From the NCBI RefSeq assembly GCF_020085105.1, contig NC_058052.1, positions 22,759,733-22,823,732 on the forward strand: a DNA stretch of 64,000 nucleotides. Reading direction: 5' to 3'. This document shows, piece by piece, positions 35,585 to 50,033 of this stretch; positions within the stretch are counted from its first letter, which is position 1; every line of letters starts with the position of its first letter. Source of the DNA: Siniperca chuatsi (lineage: Eukaryota; Chordata; Actinopteri; Centrarchiformes; Sinipercidae). The notes beneath the pieces are model-generated. The model saw only the letters and a list, made by a program, of their open reading frames with translations, was not told the origin of the DNA and made no database searches. Position numbers and translations under genes: made by a program.

Positions 35585-35993
35585 TCTGTGTTGGTGGTTA
35601 CATTTCAAAGTAATTAGTTACTTTTCTTTGTTACTTGTCATGAAAAACAAGTAGTTATGTTGAAATGCCACACTTAATTAGAACTTTGTGTGTCTGTTTC
35701 CCTACTGTTTTTCATTTGCAAATAATATGAAGAAACATATATCTTTTGAAACAATGGTGAATTTTGAGTTGTGTGAGCTTTGAAAGTTCTGTGAGCTGTG
35801 GATTGGAAATGTTGCCATTCCAGAGGTAAATATCGTCCTATCTTACATTTAATGTACATTAAAATCATCTTGACTGCATTTGAAAGAACCTGACTTGTGG
35901 TATAAGTCTTAGATGGTGCTTTTAAAGGGTTAGGCTTGAGTTTTTCTAATGGAGTTATTATGTTCTTCGTATTGTCAACAAATTCCACAGAAA

Positions 35994-36069
35994 GACCAAA
36001 ACCAACAATGTTCCAGTTTGTCTCTTAACAATACTTGTTAGTAGGACCAATTTGTTGTTGGTTTTGGTC
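35994..36069. repeat. Perfect 15-bp inverted repeat (hairpin) between thumpd2 and map4k3
   Basis: gaccaaaaccaacaa (35994-36008) is repeated exactly in inverted orientation as ttgttggttttggtc (36055-36069) across a 46-bp loop, and the outer flanks tgtcaacaaa / tttgttgata extend the pairing with one mismatch after a bulge. It lies about 410 bp after the thumpd2 stop, so it may be in that gene's 3' UTR, or be a small palindromic element. Confidence 0.7.
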
Positions 36070-36610
36070 GTTTGTTGATACTAAGAAAAATGTGGAGTAT
36101 CATGAACGTTATCCTGTTAGGGGACTGAAATGACAACTGTAAATTTTCTGTAATAAGACTTTTATTTTGCCTGTAACACAGTCCCTATAGGCTGAATGTT
36201 GCCATCTGCCACTGTTTAGCCCTGCTTAGCCCAGTTTTACACTGAGGGGCCAGACAAGGCCAAACAGAGCTTAGTGTTTTCATTCATTTCCCCATTAGCT
36301 GTAAACTTCCTGTGTGTGTGTGTGTTGCCTGTGCAGATTAGAAAACATAGTTCACTTTCATTGTATTGATCCAATAGTGCTGGAAATGATTAAGTGAATT
36401 CAATACAGGTTTGGGTCAAAATTAGCTGTATGGTGTTTTTCTCTGGCCTCTAGAAATGTTACCTGCACAAACAAATCAACACGTGACTAACTTTTCAGTT
36501 TACTGTGGTTTAATCACCACACTTATCTCTTGAAACGAGTCACAATTTTAAATTCAACAGCTCCATCTCCCTGGTCAGACTCCATGGAGAGGGTACGCCA
36601 TGATGTCCAT

Positions 36611-36656
36611 TGCGCATGCTCAATGCGCAGTGGAAGCCATGTTGGAGCTACATTGG
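36611..36656 (+). promoter_or_regulatory. map4k3 proximal promoter motifs
   Basis: TGCGCATGC (36611-36619) and a second TGCGCA (36624-36629) are NRF1-type half sites. caacatggc (reverse of 36637-36645) resembles a YY1 site. ATTGG (36652-36656) is an inverted CCAAT box. All lie 110-155 bp upstream of the map4k3 start codon, and no TATA box is seen. The sequence from here to about 37.5 kb has more CpG than its surroundings. Confidence 0.5.
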
Positions 36657-36765
36657 ATTCAGGCTGGGATTTTCTGACGCCGTATGTTTTTCTTAAAATA
36701 TCTGTTTTCATATATTGTTGGGGTTCGTCAACCGTGCGCGATCGGCGCCGTAATCGGCAGTGGAA

Positions 36766-36864
36766 ATGATGAACTCCAGTGTCGATCTGTCCCGGCGGAA
36801 TCCGCAGGAGGATTTCGAGCTGATCCAGAGGATAGGAAGCGGCACATACGGAGATGTGTACAAG
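36766..36864 (+). CDS. map4k3: map4k3 exon 1
   Basis: Encodes [19 protein letters not shown] and on to [10 protein letters not shown], the glycine-rich loop. ATG at 36766 is directly followed by ATG at 36769, which matches the human start (MNPGFDLSRRN). -3 is G for the first and A for the second. Confidence 0.97.
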
Positions 36865-39800
36865 GTAAAACTGCAGTGAGGGAAACGGAGTTCCATTATC
36901 GGACACAGAGCAGACATTGTTGGCTTTCCTATGGAGCCCATAACGGTAGAACATAAATGATGTAGCCATCATTAGGTCGTTTCTGAAGCAAGTGTCCTTT
37001 TCGTGTTTATGTTTACTGATGCAACATTTCATCTGCTACTAATGCACCCAATTGTCGGAGACACAGCCAAGGCTGGTCTTCGCTTATGTTTTTTAGACTG
37101 TTCTTATTTTTGCCTTTCTCCCTGACTATTTGCCGATATTCTGGACATCCGGGTTAACGTTAAATAAATGCCTTTTAGTAGCTACAATGCTCGGGTGCCG
37201 AGAAATCATAAATAACCATAACGTTAGTAGCTAACGTTGACTGTAAACCTCCAGCCGGAGCTCGGGCGCACACATCTGATGTTGTCGATTAGAAATAATT
37301 TTCACTTTGTACTCTACAAATATCAGTCGTTACAAAGAAAGTGCGTATTCTACTGCGACATGCGTGTTTACATATATTGTGGTGATTAGTTACCGTTAAT
37401 GTTTCAGAAGAACGGTTGACTGAGACGTGTCCGAAAATAGACGTTTAGCCGCTAGCTGTCCGAGAACGGACGCAGTTAAACAGGTAGCATCACGAAGCTA
37501 ACCAGGTTTTTAGCTGTTTCGTGGGAACATTGTGACAAAATGACAACAAGCAGTGATTTTTTTTTTACCTGTACGGGAACGCACACTGACGCAGAGACAA
37601 GCCAGTAGGTTCACCATTAATCGTAATATAGAGCTTTTGCTGAATTTGTTAAAACTGTCTCCGTTTTGCCGTGACAGAGACTGACAGCTGCCTGCCTTAA
37701 AAGTCAGTTTGGCTAAAGCGCTCAGGGCTGAACAAGCTACAACAACAACCATAATATCAACACCCCTTATTGTTATTATTCACGTTTGAACATCAGTCAG
37801 AACTAGGCACCATTATTTAGGAACTGCGATGGTCATTTCTTTGTAGACTGTCTGATTTATGTTGCGTTATAGCTGTTATCTTTGGTCGTACACTTTACCA
37901 AGGGCCTGTGCTGGGAGCAGACAGCCTGTCCTGCATCATAAAGGAAAGGAAGTTCCAACCAAACTCCACCAGTCACATTGGGTATCACCATGTTTATCAT
38001 ATGCTATTTATAACAATGTCAGTCATAATAATACAACACAATTTAGTAGAACGCAGCTTAGAAACACAGCAAGGCTGTCACGTGTGCAAAATTCACAGTA
38101 TCACAGAAAACAGTTAAGTAATGCTGCAGAACATAAAAAGAAATGGCATCATGCGGGATGGAGTTGCTCTAAATCCACAGCTGAACACCACAGACATAGG
38201 TAAAGTCCATCTAGAATACTGTGTTCAAAACATATCAGATGAAAAATACCACAAAGTATGAGAAGTTCAAGAGAAGCACACTACCGAGTATGAAAAACAA
38301 AGTATGAGATGATATTGAAATATGAAGGTGATTTTTCATTCTTGATGGTTTTGGAGACATTAGCCTTACCAGGTTGATTTGCACATCAGCTCATGTTATG
38401 TAAGTTTATCATCCACACTCTTAGCTCTGTAGATGTTTGTGTTGCAGTCACTCTGTAGAGGAATTTAATTTCACCGCTGTGGGAGGGAGAGGCTTTTGGC
38501 AGACTGGAGATTAATTAAACACTTTAATAGGACTGGGTGATGTTTGGTTAACCTCTAGGCTCATTGTGGTAATTACAGGAATATAAATGTATCCTGAAGA
38601 CTAGAGGCGTGAAAGATTTCCAGTCTTTTTTTTAACGTATAGCTGCCATTAATTCCAAAGGTACATCCAAAAACCCGGCTATCTGTCGTCATTTCTTCCA
38701 TTTTTATGTTTCCCATATTGTATCCCTCCCTGCTGCAGCTAATCTAGTTTGTTCCTAATTTAGGCTCAGTATCTTGCCTTGTTGCTGACACACAAGCCTA
38801 GGTCTGACAGGATCTCTTCAGCAGGCCAGCAGCTCACTGCTAACTCACCTGCCACAAGCAGTGTACCGCTGATTAATGTGCACCAATGTAAAAACACTTT
38901 TAAGGAGCAAAACCCTTTCATCTATTTTACATAACAATGACAGTTGACATTTATAAAGCTGATATACTGTAGACAATACAATTTATTATGTAGCTGTTGC
39001 TCTAGTTCGTAGTAACAACAGGGGTTTTGTTTAAGGACACTTGGGGGATCAAACCTGAAACCTCTGGATTAAAGGATGTGCTTCTAAGCATCAGGGCACT
39101 TGTTAAACCTCCACTGATGCCTATATTTGGTTCTACCACTGTGTGAAAATCTGTGGCTTGGATAGGAATGTTTGAGCAGGAAACAAAGTGTGAACTCTTG
39201 CTAGCTTGTTTTCTCCTCTGTTTGTAACTTTGCCTCTTTGTCTGTATCAGTTAGAAACTGAAGGAGGATTGGCTGATAGTGAGACTGGCCTCCTGACCAC
39301 ATGATCACAGGTTCGATCCTCCAAAGAAGGTGTTTGTTGGGTACAATAAACTGGTATCTTTGTAAGGGAGGCACCAGTATTTGTTTAAGCTACCTATACT
39401 GTATGCTGATAGTGTCAATAAACTGGGCCATTTTCATGACAAAATCCACACCAAAGATTCAGTTATTGGACTGTATCCTCACCGGAAGTAAAATACCCTA
39501 TCAGCATTTAGATCATTCAATAGCACCAAAACTCCATTTAAACTAATGAAATTCTTTAGTCACTCCTTAAGGCAGGGTGAGGCAGGATTGACTTTTACAG
39601 ACACCCCCGAGGCTGTCTAGTAAAAAACAAAATAAGGACAAAACAGCATTTAGGGCTGTTTTATAAGTGTTTCATACTCTATTGATCATTGTACTCATTT
39701 AGTTTGATTACTAATGTAATCTAAATTGGTTTTTTTTATTATGTCTAATTGAGATTTCTCCCAGAATGATTCCTGAAATACTCCAACTAGACATGTTCAC

Positions 39801-41069
39801 ATTTTATTTACTATTCCTAAGCACAAATCATTAGCTATGTGTCGATATTGGCAGAAAGCCACCCTACTCCCCTCGTATTGGAGCTTAGAGCACTGAGTGA
39901 TTTCCAATTTTTAAACCTGCCCTAGGCTGCTTCTCCCTTTTGTGGCTTGAAATGCCAGAGGAAGGCAACAGTTTGGCTCCTTTAAACGTCCACACTCAGA
40001 ATTCCTGTAACATGATGCCAGTAAACTGCACACAGCATGCTTATGTTTACCAATCTGACTGGAGAAGAGAAATGAGCGTTGATGAGCCCGGTTTTCTACA
40101 GAAAGCCTGCTCGCTCAGTGATGTTAAAGATACCATTGGATTGATTTGTCACTGTATGTGGGCAGAGTGGAGAAAAACACCCTTCTTTTGCAGTGCTGGT
40201 TTGTGATTTAGACTGTTTCAAAAGAGCTTCAATAAATGCCAGTATCAGATATAATATGCTGCTCCATAGTCACGAAAACCTGCTCCAGGGTTGCTGCTGT
40301 AATAGCTGCTTTCACTCTCGGTGCTTCAGAAGACATGGCACAGGCCAAGTATTTACCAATACATAAGATCTGACGTAACTTATGTTGTTTAAATAGGATG
40401 ACTGACTGGTTTTCTCAAGGTGTCAGTGCTTGTGGCTTCAGATTAAGGAAGTAGAGGCAGGCGACGGCCTTCAGTGGGGATAGAGATCAGTTAATGACAA
40501 ATCAATTTCAGTAGCAGTGTGTGCTCTAGAAACATCCCAGCCATCTGGGTATTTTTGGACTTTACGTAAGGGGCAAGCAATGCTACCTTCCTCTATGCCT
40601 GGTAACTTTTTTGCTGTTTTTACCAGCACAGTCAGCCGACAATTCCACAGCTGACATGGTTATGTGGGGCAAATAATCAATATAAATAAAAAACATTACA
40701 AACAGTACATTTGGCCATATTGTGGGTAGAATTTCCTATTCAAATCCCCTTAAACCGCATTGAAATCTTACTTATTCTAGATTTAATGAAGATAATTGCC
40801 AATTTAGCCTGGGTTTGACTCTGATGCTCCATGTCCCTTCATAAAAGCAACACAAGTGTGAAGGCCTGTATCACTGGTCTACGTTTGGAGCCATATTAAG
40901 TGGCTTTCTGTGTATGCATTCACGCAGTGTATTCAGTATAAGACTGATCTACTTAACAGTAATAAATGTGGTGATGGTAACGATTTCCTCTGACCAGATC
41001 TCGGTATGTATGTGTGTGTGTGTGGCACAGCTGGACAGCCGTGGTCCAGGAATGCAGGAATCTTCACTT

Positions 41070-41100
<31 letters not shown>

Positions 41101-44100
41101 TCATGTCCTATTGTTTCACACTAGTCCAGCAGCATGCAACATAACACACACACACAAAACCAAATGATTGTATGGTCACATGCATGCACAGATGCACAAT
41201 TAAAGCTGCTGGCCCAGAACCATCCTGTTTTTGTCACTGTTCCTCCAGTTGTTTGCTCACTGAGGTGGATATACAGACCACAAACGGAAATTTAGTCCCC
41301 ATCCTGGCACTCTGGTTTCTGTACAGTTAATGTACTGTGCAGGAATTTGTGTCTGCGCCATTGGTGCAGTGACATATTGATAACTTGCATAGTTACACAG
41401 TAGTTAATGACACAGTGTAGTGGCATGGGACAAAACCAGATGTACCAGTAAAAATAGCCTTTGAAGTAATTTTTACATTCAGCCATTGTGCGTTCAGGCA
41501 GCGAGGTATTAAGTTTGGTTTCTGTGTCAACGTTACAAAAGAATACTGTATTTAAAGGCCCTCAATCAAGTAGTGATCACATTAAGTATGTGATGTTTTG
41601 TCCAAAAACTTATTGTCTAATATGTCTTTCTTATGCACTTACAGCCTCATGTGAAATATTTTATTATCATTCCTCTGTCAGAAGTAACATGTCTATCTCC
41701 TGCTCAAAGCACTTAATCTAAATAGCTAAATAAACAAATGGCCAGGCCAATGTGGTTCACATTATCTTGAGACAGGGCATAATTAAAGTACAGTTGAACT
41801 ATGTTAATAGAGTTTAATACAACAGCATGTACTTGTTCCCTCTTCAAATACTAAATGATTAACAAAATGGCTGCAAGGATAAGCTGTTGGTTTGCAAAAT
41901 GTCCGCAGTGCCGACAGTGAATGTGTGTGACACTTCTTTGCAGGGTGGGTCAACACAAAAGAAATAATGGTGCGACAGGTGAAGAAGTCTACGGGCCTTC
42001 CCCCGCAAACACACATATTTACAGAGCCATGTTGCTGCATTTGAACTGGGCAACCTCCACTCTGCAGATTTTACTCTTCTGAATTAGTGGAGCTGCTACT
42101 GTCAGTCACCAGAGTTGATTCATTAAATCTAACAAATGAATTCCTCTTTTAATCAGGCTACATTTAAGCTTGTATTAAAGGCCTCTGTGAAAACAAAGGT
42201 ATGGTCACTAATTAATATGAACTTTTTTGATTCTTTTACCATGACAAATGAGTAAACCTAAAGAAGTATGTTACCCACATCAATTGGATAGCTTTGAAGC
42301 ATTTTTGCATGGGGGTTTTGCAGTTGGGTGTCTTTCTGATGGCTTGACAAGCAATATAGATTTCTATTCCTGGCAACAAGTTTAGGTTGATAAGCTGAAC
42401 TGTACTGTGTGATGTTGAGGAGTTTTTGGGCTGTTTAACTCTCAGAGCCAGGCTGAAGCTCTCCCTCTACATTCTTAACCTCTTTCATTCTTTAAATATG
42501 TATATAAATGCAAAAATTCAAATAAACCCTTTTGGATGAGGACATATCTGTGTTGGCTTACACCCAGATAAATTACTTTATCATGCAATGATGGGCAAGG
42601 CTGTCCTCTGCGAGAGTAATATTTCGCTATGGCTAAAAGCTATCTCATTACTAAATAATCAGGAAGGGGTTATGTCTTTGAGGCTTGTTTGGAGCACCTT
42701 GGTGTTCATACTTCTGCCAGGGTACAACTTTGCTGCTGAACTGGTTCAGTAAATCTTGGCACCACGTTAGCACAAGTGTCAAATCCTATTTTGAGATTGT
42801 GTGCTCATGTGATGGAGTTGGGAGTGCTCAAAGCTGGCTTGGGCTAAATAATTGTTTAAAGCCAGCTGAATGCTTCTTAGGAAACATTTACGTGAACAAT
42901 AAAGGGTGGCAGGAATTTTTATGTCTGTTGTCTGGACTATCATTGGTTGTGATATTTAAAATGTTAATGTCTCTGACTCCTCTAAAGCTGCAATTACTGT
43001 ACATGCATTCATACACATACATAGTCTTTGGGCGAGTCAGTGTAGCAGGAGTGAAGTAGTGTGTGGTATGTGACTTCACAAGCCAACACTAAATGTGGAT
43101 GCCATCGGTAGAATCAGTTACATTCATCTCATCAAACATCATGTGCAATAGTAACTTTTTTGTTTGAGTTTTCAGTTTTGAAACACCAACCTCAGCCTTG
43201 TTTCAAGAATGTTATACATCACATTATATGACATAATTTGAAACAAGTAGGTTGATGAGTTTAAGTTGTTTCACGATAAGTTCTCAAACTAAATAAAACT
43301 GCATTGGGCCTCTGACATTGATTTCACTGGAGCTCCATTTTAGTGATTTCCTTTCAGCCCAGTTGAGTTGTATTGGAAACAAATGCCATTATATTGCTAT
43401 TGGCAGAGCCCATCACTTGCTTTAAGAAAGAAGGATTTCAATTCTAAATGCTGGATTAAATGACTCCTCTGGGTGGATGAATGATTGCAGTGTATGGAAA
43501 GCATTGAGTGCTTTATAAGAAAAGTTACTTTGCTAAATTGAAGTGAGCCTGAGAGGTTTTGGATGATTCTGGTGTGTGTGTGTTTGTGCGTAAATGGGTG
43601 TTTTGCTTGAGTGAGTGGTTAACTTGTTGAAAGACAGGTGTGCTAATTAAAAACACTTTTCGCCTCTCCTCTTCCCCTCCCGGGGCAATGTGTTTGTAAT
43701 GGCTGAGCTGTGTAGCTGTTAAGACTGAGCTTTCTGAGAAAACAAGATGCAGAGTTGTGCCTTCACCGTTTTGACAAAAAAAGCCCAAACAACTAATGTA
43801 TAATGCTCTTTTTAAACTCATACTAATTAAAGGATGTTTTTTGCTTACAAACAGTGATAGCCAGAAATTGTTGACCCCTCGGTTGCTAGGAGGGAATGAC
43901 AAGATGACAGTGTTTAAAAAAGGAGAGATTTGCTTTCTTTGCTTTGAATAAGAGACCTGGGCAGTGTGCTCAGTCTGTGGGTTGTGAATGGTGCAGGTTG
44001 CTGAAGTCAAAGCTTTGGGGAGAAATACAATTTCAAAAATGACAAACCAAGAAAAAGTGTTTTGTCTTAACATGGTATTCATTTATTTTTACGTTTTCCA

Positions 44101-47100
44101 ATAGATTTTGAAGGTATTCATGAGCGTTAGATGTTAGTTAACCAACAGAGGAAGAGATAATCTTTCAAAAAGTTATATGGAAATATAAAATTGGGAAATG
44201 CATCATCTGCGTCTGTATGTGTCATTTTTGTAATGTCAAGTTAGTAGAAAACAAGCAAAAGGCCATTGATGCATGGCCTAATCCATTGGTTATCTTAAAG
44301 GTCAGAGAAGCATGGTTGTGATTGGAAGGTCACCTGTTTGAAACCTTAAATCTCTCAGAAAAATCTTGTCAGAGGAACTGAATAACCAACTAGTGTTGTT
44401 GTTATTGCCCCAGGCCTTAATGCCCCGACTTACTGCAGTGGAGCTGCTCAGTGGCTTTCAGCAGAAGGCTCTGGTTAAATTGGGCTGCTCCTACGTGTGT
44501 GTTCATGTGTGAAACTCTCCAGGCCGTTATTAGGGGGAAAAAACAGCTAGAAGTGAGCTTGTCTGTTCAAATAAGGTTTCGAAAATGTCAAGACAGATTG
44601 ATGATAAGACTGTAAGTGAGCATGAGATTGTAATCACAACGGAAAGCAAAGCAGGTAAGTTTTCCAAGTTGTCCTGGATAACATATGACACTGTGAGAGG
44701 AGAGGACGTGACCAGGATGAGAGAGCCACTAATTCATTTTGTTTATAAAATTTCTAGTAGATTTCCTATTTCCTTTTATTTTTTATTCTTTTTATTAGCC
44801 CCCACACACAAACACACACACATCCCCCAAAAGGACAACAAACACACATTTCTCTAGGAAATATGTAGTACTGTAAAAAAGTATATGGATTAGTGGAAAG
44901 TTGTATGTTGCAGTATCACAACAAAGACTTGCTCATATCCATACAGAGTTGAACGCTGTATCACTCAATCTATGGTCCAATAAAAAAATCTGTAAAAGTT
45001 CTAAAATTGAATCACCAAGGATCACAATTAAAATCAGTACATTAAGAGCTGATATATTATTTAATCTTGAACTCCCTGCTGTTTCCCATCACCAGTAGAT
45101 AAACAGACTAAGTGGGTGAATCCTTGGACATGAACCTTTGACCCGAGGTGACTTGTCTCAGCTACGAGGACCACTACCCTGCCATGACCTCTGACCTTAT
45201 GTAAGTTAGTCCCTCAGACAAGTCGCCCGCCAGGAGTTAACCCTCGCAAGACTTCTGTCATACAGGATTAAATAGTGTTTGTCAGAGCTGTAGTGAATGT
45301 GAACATTAATTCAGTTTAGACAAAATGGAAAGCACTATAAGCAAACAACATTAGAATAAAATGAAATGGTGCAGGAGCTCAAGCTGAGTGGGATGGTTAG
45401 TATGGTGAGCTGCTATTGCTTAGGTTGCTCTTGTTTGTTTTTAATGGTCAGGGAGAGGAGAGAGTGAAATGCCACACTGATCCTCCACTGAGCTGACCAT
45501 ATGCTGAATATGACACACACACACACACACACACACGGCCTGATAGAGCTGTTAATGATGGATATGAGCTAAGTTTCTCCATTACTGTGTAATAGAAGCC
45601 CACATCAGAAACAATTCCCTTATCCAAGAGTCCTGCCTTGGCTTTGAGAGAAAATGTGCATTTTTTAATTCGTTGGTCCCTTTTTAAGTTAATTCTCATT
45701 TCCCAAGCAGGGCTTATTATCAAAGCTCAATAGTTTTTGGCACCGATCAAATACTGTTAAGTACTGGAAGTTGGCATTGAATGTTTGCTCATATTGACAC
45801 TCTGTGACGTGACAGTTTCTTATTTAAAATAATTTTGACTGTTTTAAGTTCCCATACACGAACTGTTTGTGTTGAATATTTGAGAACTTTGGCTTCTCTT
45901 GTTGAAGTATGTTATAGAAAAACTTGTTGGTTTTTTTTGTATCAGTACCGAAACTCAGTTATATTGACACAAGTATCAAACATTTTTTATATAGTATACC
46001 AAGCCCTATTCCCAAGTACATTCAGGGCATCAGCAGCTTTTTTACCTTAATCGCTTTTCCTGTTGCTCTGTGTCATCATCACCAGGCGTCCAGTCATCTG
46101 TGCCAACAGTCAGGCACCCAGGCTGTGTTAATGTTGATAGTCATCAGTCATTCATTTGCATGACATGTTAGGTTTGGAGTTCACACCCAAAATAAATTAA
46201 AATAAGCAGATAAACTTTAGGTTTTTTTTAACCATTAAATGTTACTAATAACAAACAGCTTTCTATTTAGTGGTTTCTTCGTTTTGATAATTTGACACTG
46301 AATGGATTGTTCTGCAGTGTTGTGGCATTTCCAGTATTATACGGAGAAGCCCAAAGAGGTTGTCATTCCTGTATTTGTCCATGTATCATACAAGAAAACG
46401 AATTGGATTTGATGCTGATTTCTTTGATTGCATTTTCTGAATCACACTGGTTGGCACAAAAGTTTATTGAGCGGATAAGTTTGTGAAAATGTTTGGTAGT
46501 TGTTCCGTAGCCCAGATGAGCACACTAGCATGTTTTTCTTTGCTAGTTAGCTAATTCAGGCCCGTGAAACTGTCTGTCAGTATGATTTTATTTGTGCTCA
46601 TGTACTTTTGGCTGCCTTGACATTTGTTTTCAAAGAGGAATTAAGGCTGTTGCTTAAGGACCTTTTAGGAAAGTGGTGATCAAACCTACAACCCCTTGGT
46701 TACACCAGACGGTCTGTGTCAGACAGTCACAACAGCCAGCGAGTCAAGTCGAGTCAGGCTGTGTGCTGTTGCCACATACAGTGGCACTGAGCGCTGAGTC
46801 ATCTCTGCTCTCCTCTCTGCTTCCCTCTTCTTCTTTTCTCTTTGCGTCTCTTTGTATCTCCTCCCTCCCACCACAGCTTTGTTTTGGTGTGTTGTGGGTC
46901 TTTGTCATTAATCCCTTGCCTTTGTTCTTTTCCTTCACTTGATCTTCCTTTTGAAGTGAGGAAACAATCTTTAACTTCCTGTTAGACAAAAAAAAAAATC
47001 TGTTTTTGACATTTAATATTACTGATTAAGTTTGATAGTGCAGTTGTTTTTCCTGTGGTTGCCCTTGAGTTCTTCGTTTTATTTTTTATTCTCTTTGCTA

Positions 47101-47754
47101 TTGTGTGTCTGCAGTCCACTTGTGTGGGCAGTACTCCAGTTACTTGTTGGTGAAGTATGAGTTTCTTTTGGTGCCGCTTTTTTCTTTTTTCCTTAAGCCA
47201 CAGTGGCTGTCACTGCTCATGCTAGGCAGTTCATTTTGCACATCACTGTATCACAGAAAACTTAAAATTTGACGTTTGTCAAAACATCTCATGTTGATTC
47301 TGTGATAGGTTAGGGGCATTGACTAAGCCAGTGGTGCAAGCCTTCCTTTAATTATAGATTAACTTTGTCTCTCTATTATATTGCACTTTTAATGTATTAG
47401 TATATATATTTTTTGCCTTATTAGATACCGTAGAGGACAGTAGTGAGCCTACAGAATATAAGGGAAGAGAGAGATGGAGGGTGACATGCAACAAAGGTCT
47501 GTGGCCGGACTCAAACCAGAGACATTGCACCTACGTAGTGAGCGTCGTAAACCCCTTTGCCACTGGGACGAGACCCCCCAGCACTTTTATATATGCAATT
47601 ATCATAAGTAGTTTAGTCCTGTCTTTATGGACAACTTCCCAATGAAGTGAGTAGACCGGAATGTAAAATGTCATGTTTTTTCTCTCTAATGTTGGATAGA
47701 AAAGCTGGTGAGGTTGCAGCCATGATCAGGGTAGATAAGGGTGTCACTCACTCA

Positions 47755-47819
<65 letters not shown>

Positions 47820-49733
47820 ATTCTCTCACACATACTTCTGCAATGTCACACAGTCATATTTGCACATTCTTGGCCTGAGAGAAGCAAGCAATTCATGTGT
47901 CCTCTGAAAGACCATCTTTTATTCATATTCATATTGAATTCCTCTCCCGCCCCACTAGCTCGCCACTATTTATAGAAAATCAGCCTTAGTATCCTGCAAA
48001 CCCCCACTTTTCTACAAATGTCAGCTTTTCAGGAATACAGGAAAAACTGTCTCGATTTCCTGTTGAAGTCTGTACGTAATTTGTGTTCTTTCTGGTTGCA
48101 TTAGGAACATGACATTAACAATTCAGTCATATCATTTTGCATCAGGGCTAAAATTGGACCCCTGACATATCTCACTACTGTAAATTATGCTTACTTGATT
48201 AAGAGCTGCAGAATAATTTTTCTGATACAGAAATTCAAATTTAAAGCAACAGAAATGCATTAGTTGATCAGATAAAGGACTAGGGATTGTGTGTCTGATA
48301 AATGGATTAAAGGTAATTGTATAACCGTTCCAAAGGGATTTGGCCGTTCTGAAATGTCTTTAAAGTATTAGTTGCATCTTTCCCATCATACCTGCTGTTA
48401 CTCCCATGCACATGTCTCCATCTAGCTGTATGACCTTTACCGCAAAGAGCTGCATTGGTGAGACAGGTTGCTTCAGTTATTGGTGAGAGGATAAAATATG
48501 ATCCAGGAAGGCTAGTTTGAGTAATACTGAGTTTGAGTTTGAAGGCTTATCAGAAGCCAAAATACTAGTTTAATACTACTTGTAAATACTAGTTCGGAAT
48601 ACAGTGAGACACTTATCACGGCTGCAATCCTTTTATCCCCGATGACAATTGTGTGGTAAACAGAAATATGCTGTTCACGTTACAAAGTAGGCTAATTGTA
48701 CGTATCTGATTAATAAACACAGTACATTGAGTGAGGTTCATCTTTTTTCCGGATTTTCTGATTTCTTAAACATCACGTAAAGGATAAACCTGGTTTCTGT
48801 AATTGGGGTATGAGATTAGGGAAACCTGATTTCCCCAGCTAGATTTCTGCTGGAGTACGCTGTTTTCTCTGTCATGTATATGCTAACCGCATTTCTAATT
48901 GGCTTTCCACTAGTATACATGTTCATGACAAAACACTGCACACAGGGAAAGTAACAGCTGAGCGACTATTTGTTAATTATGAAATTGATTAATTAGCTTC
49001 CACTCAGCTGGTAGAAGCCAGCCTGATGTACATTTTATTGTTTGCAGCATTATGTTCTGCAGTTGGAAGAAAACATCTACAGTTTCTCTCTCTTTCTGTC
49101 TTCCAGTTCAGTCAAGTGCAACACAAATCAGTGCTCTACCTTGACGTTGCATGAACATTGCCAGATCTTCCAAGCCTCCTATTACTCACTCTCTCTTCTT
49201 TTTCTTCCTTTAGGCTCGTAATGTAAACACAGGAGAGCTGGCTGCTATCAAAGTCATCAAACTGGAACCCGGTGAGTTATCTCATCTTTTCTATTCCACT
49301 AGCTCCCTTTTTGCTGCTATATCGTCCTCTCTATCCCTATTCAACCCTTCTTTTAATCATTCCTCTGTTTGTCTCTATGCAGTCCTCTCACCATCTTTTT
49401 CCTTTAACTTTTTTCCTTCATTAGACTCTTTTCACAAACTCTCCCCCTCTCAACCTATAATTGCAGATCCTTTACCTTCTATCGTTAACCCTGTTTCATT
49501 ATTTTCCCCCTTTCCTTCCCTTCTGCTGGTTTCCATCTTCCACACTTTCACTAAAGAAAGGAAAACATAAAAAAACACACACTTCAGAAGTTACAGAAAG
49601 TGTGGAAATGTATCATCCCATTGTTGCTCAATAATTAAGGTCTTCTAGTGTCGATTTTCAAAAAGGAAAATATGTTGAAACCTGCACTGGTTTCCATGAG
49701 TCTGCCCCCATCATTTAGCCACAGACGCACACA

Positions 49734-49779
<46 letters not shown>

Positions 49780-49871
49780 CTGACACAAACAAACCCACTT
49801 CTCCACTTTTCTGTCGCTTTGTATTGCTTTGTAAATAATGATAACTATGTCAAGCATTACGTGATTATCAC

Positions 49872-49905
<34 letters not shown>

Positions 49906-50033
49906 TGTGTGTGTGTACATGTCTGTTCACTCCCTCCAGGTGAGGACTTTGCTGTCGTCCAGCAGGAGATTATAATGATGAAGGACTGTAAACACTCCAA
50001 CATCGTAGCCTATTTTGGCAGTTATCTCCGGTA

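Larger units (their letters stand above)
36865..49213 (+). other. map4k3 intron 1 (12.3 kb), no nested gene supported
   Basis: It starts gtaaaa and ends tttcttcctttag. It contains microsatellites, SINE and repeat fragments listed separately, and scattered short open frames. The longest is a minus-strand frame of 185 codons at 43525-44082, without a recognisable domain. Large first introns often hold enhancers, but nothing here can be called without conservation data. Confidence 0.6.
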
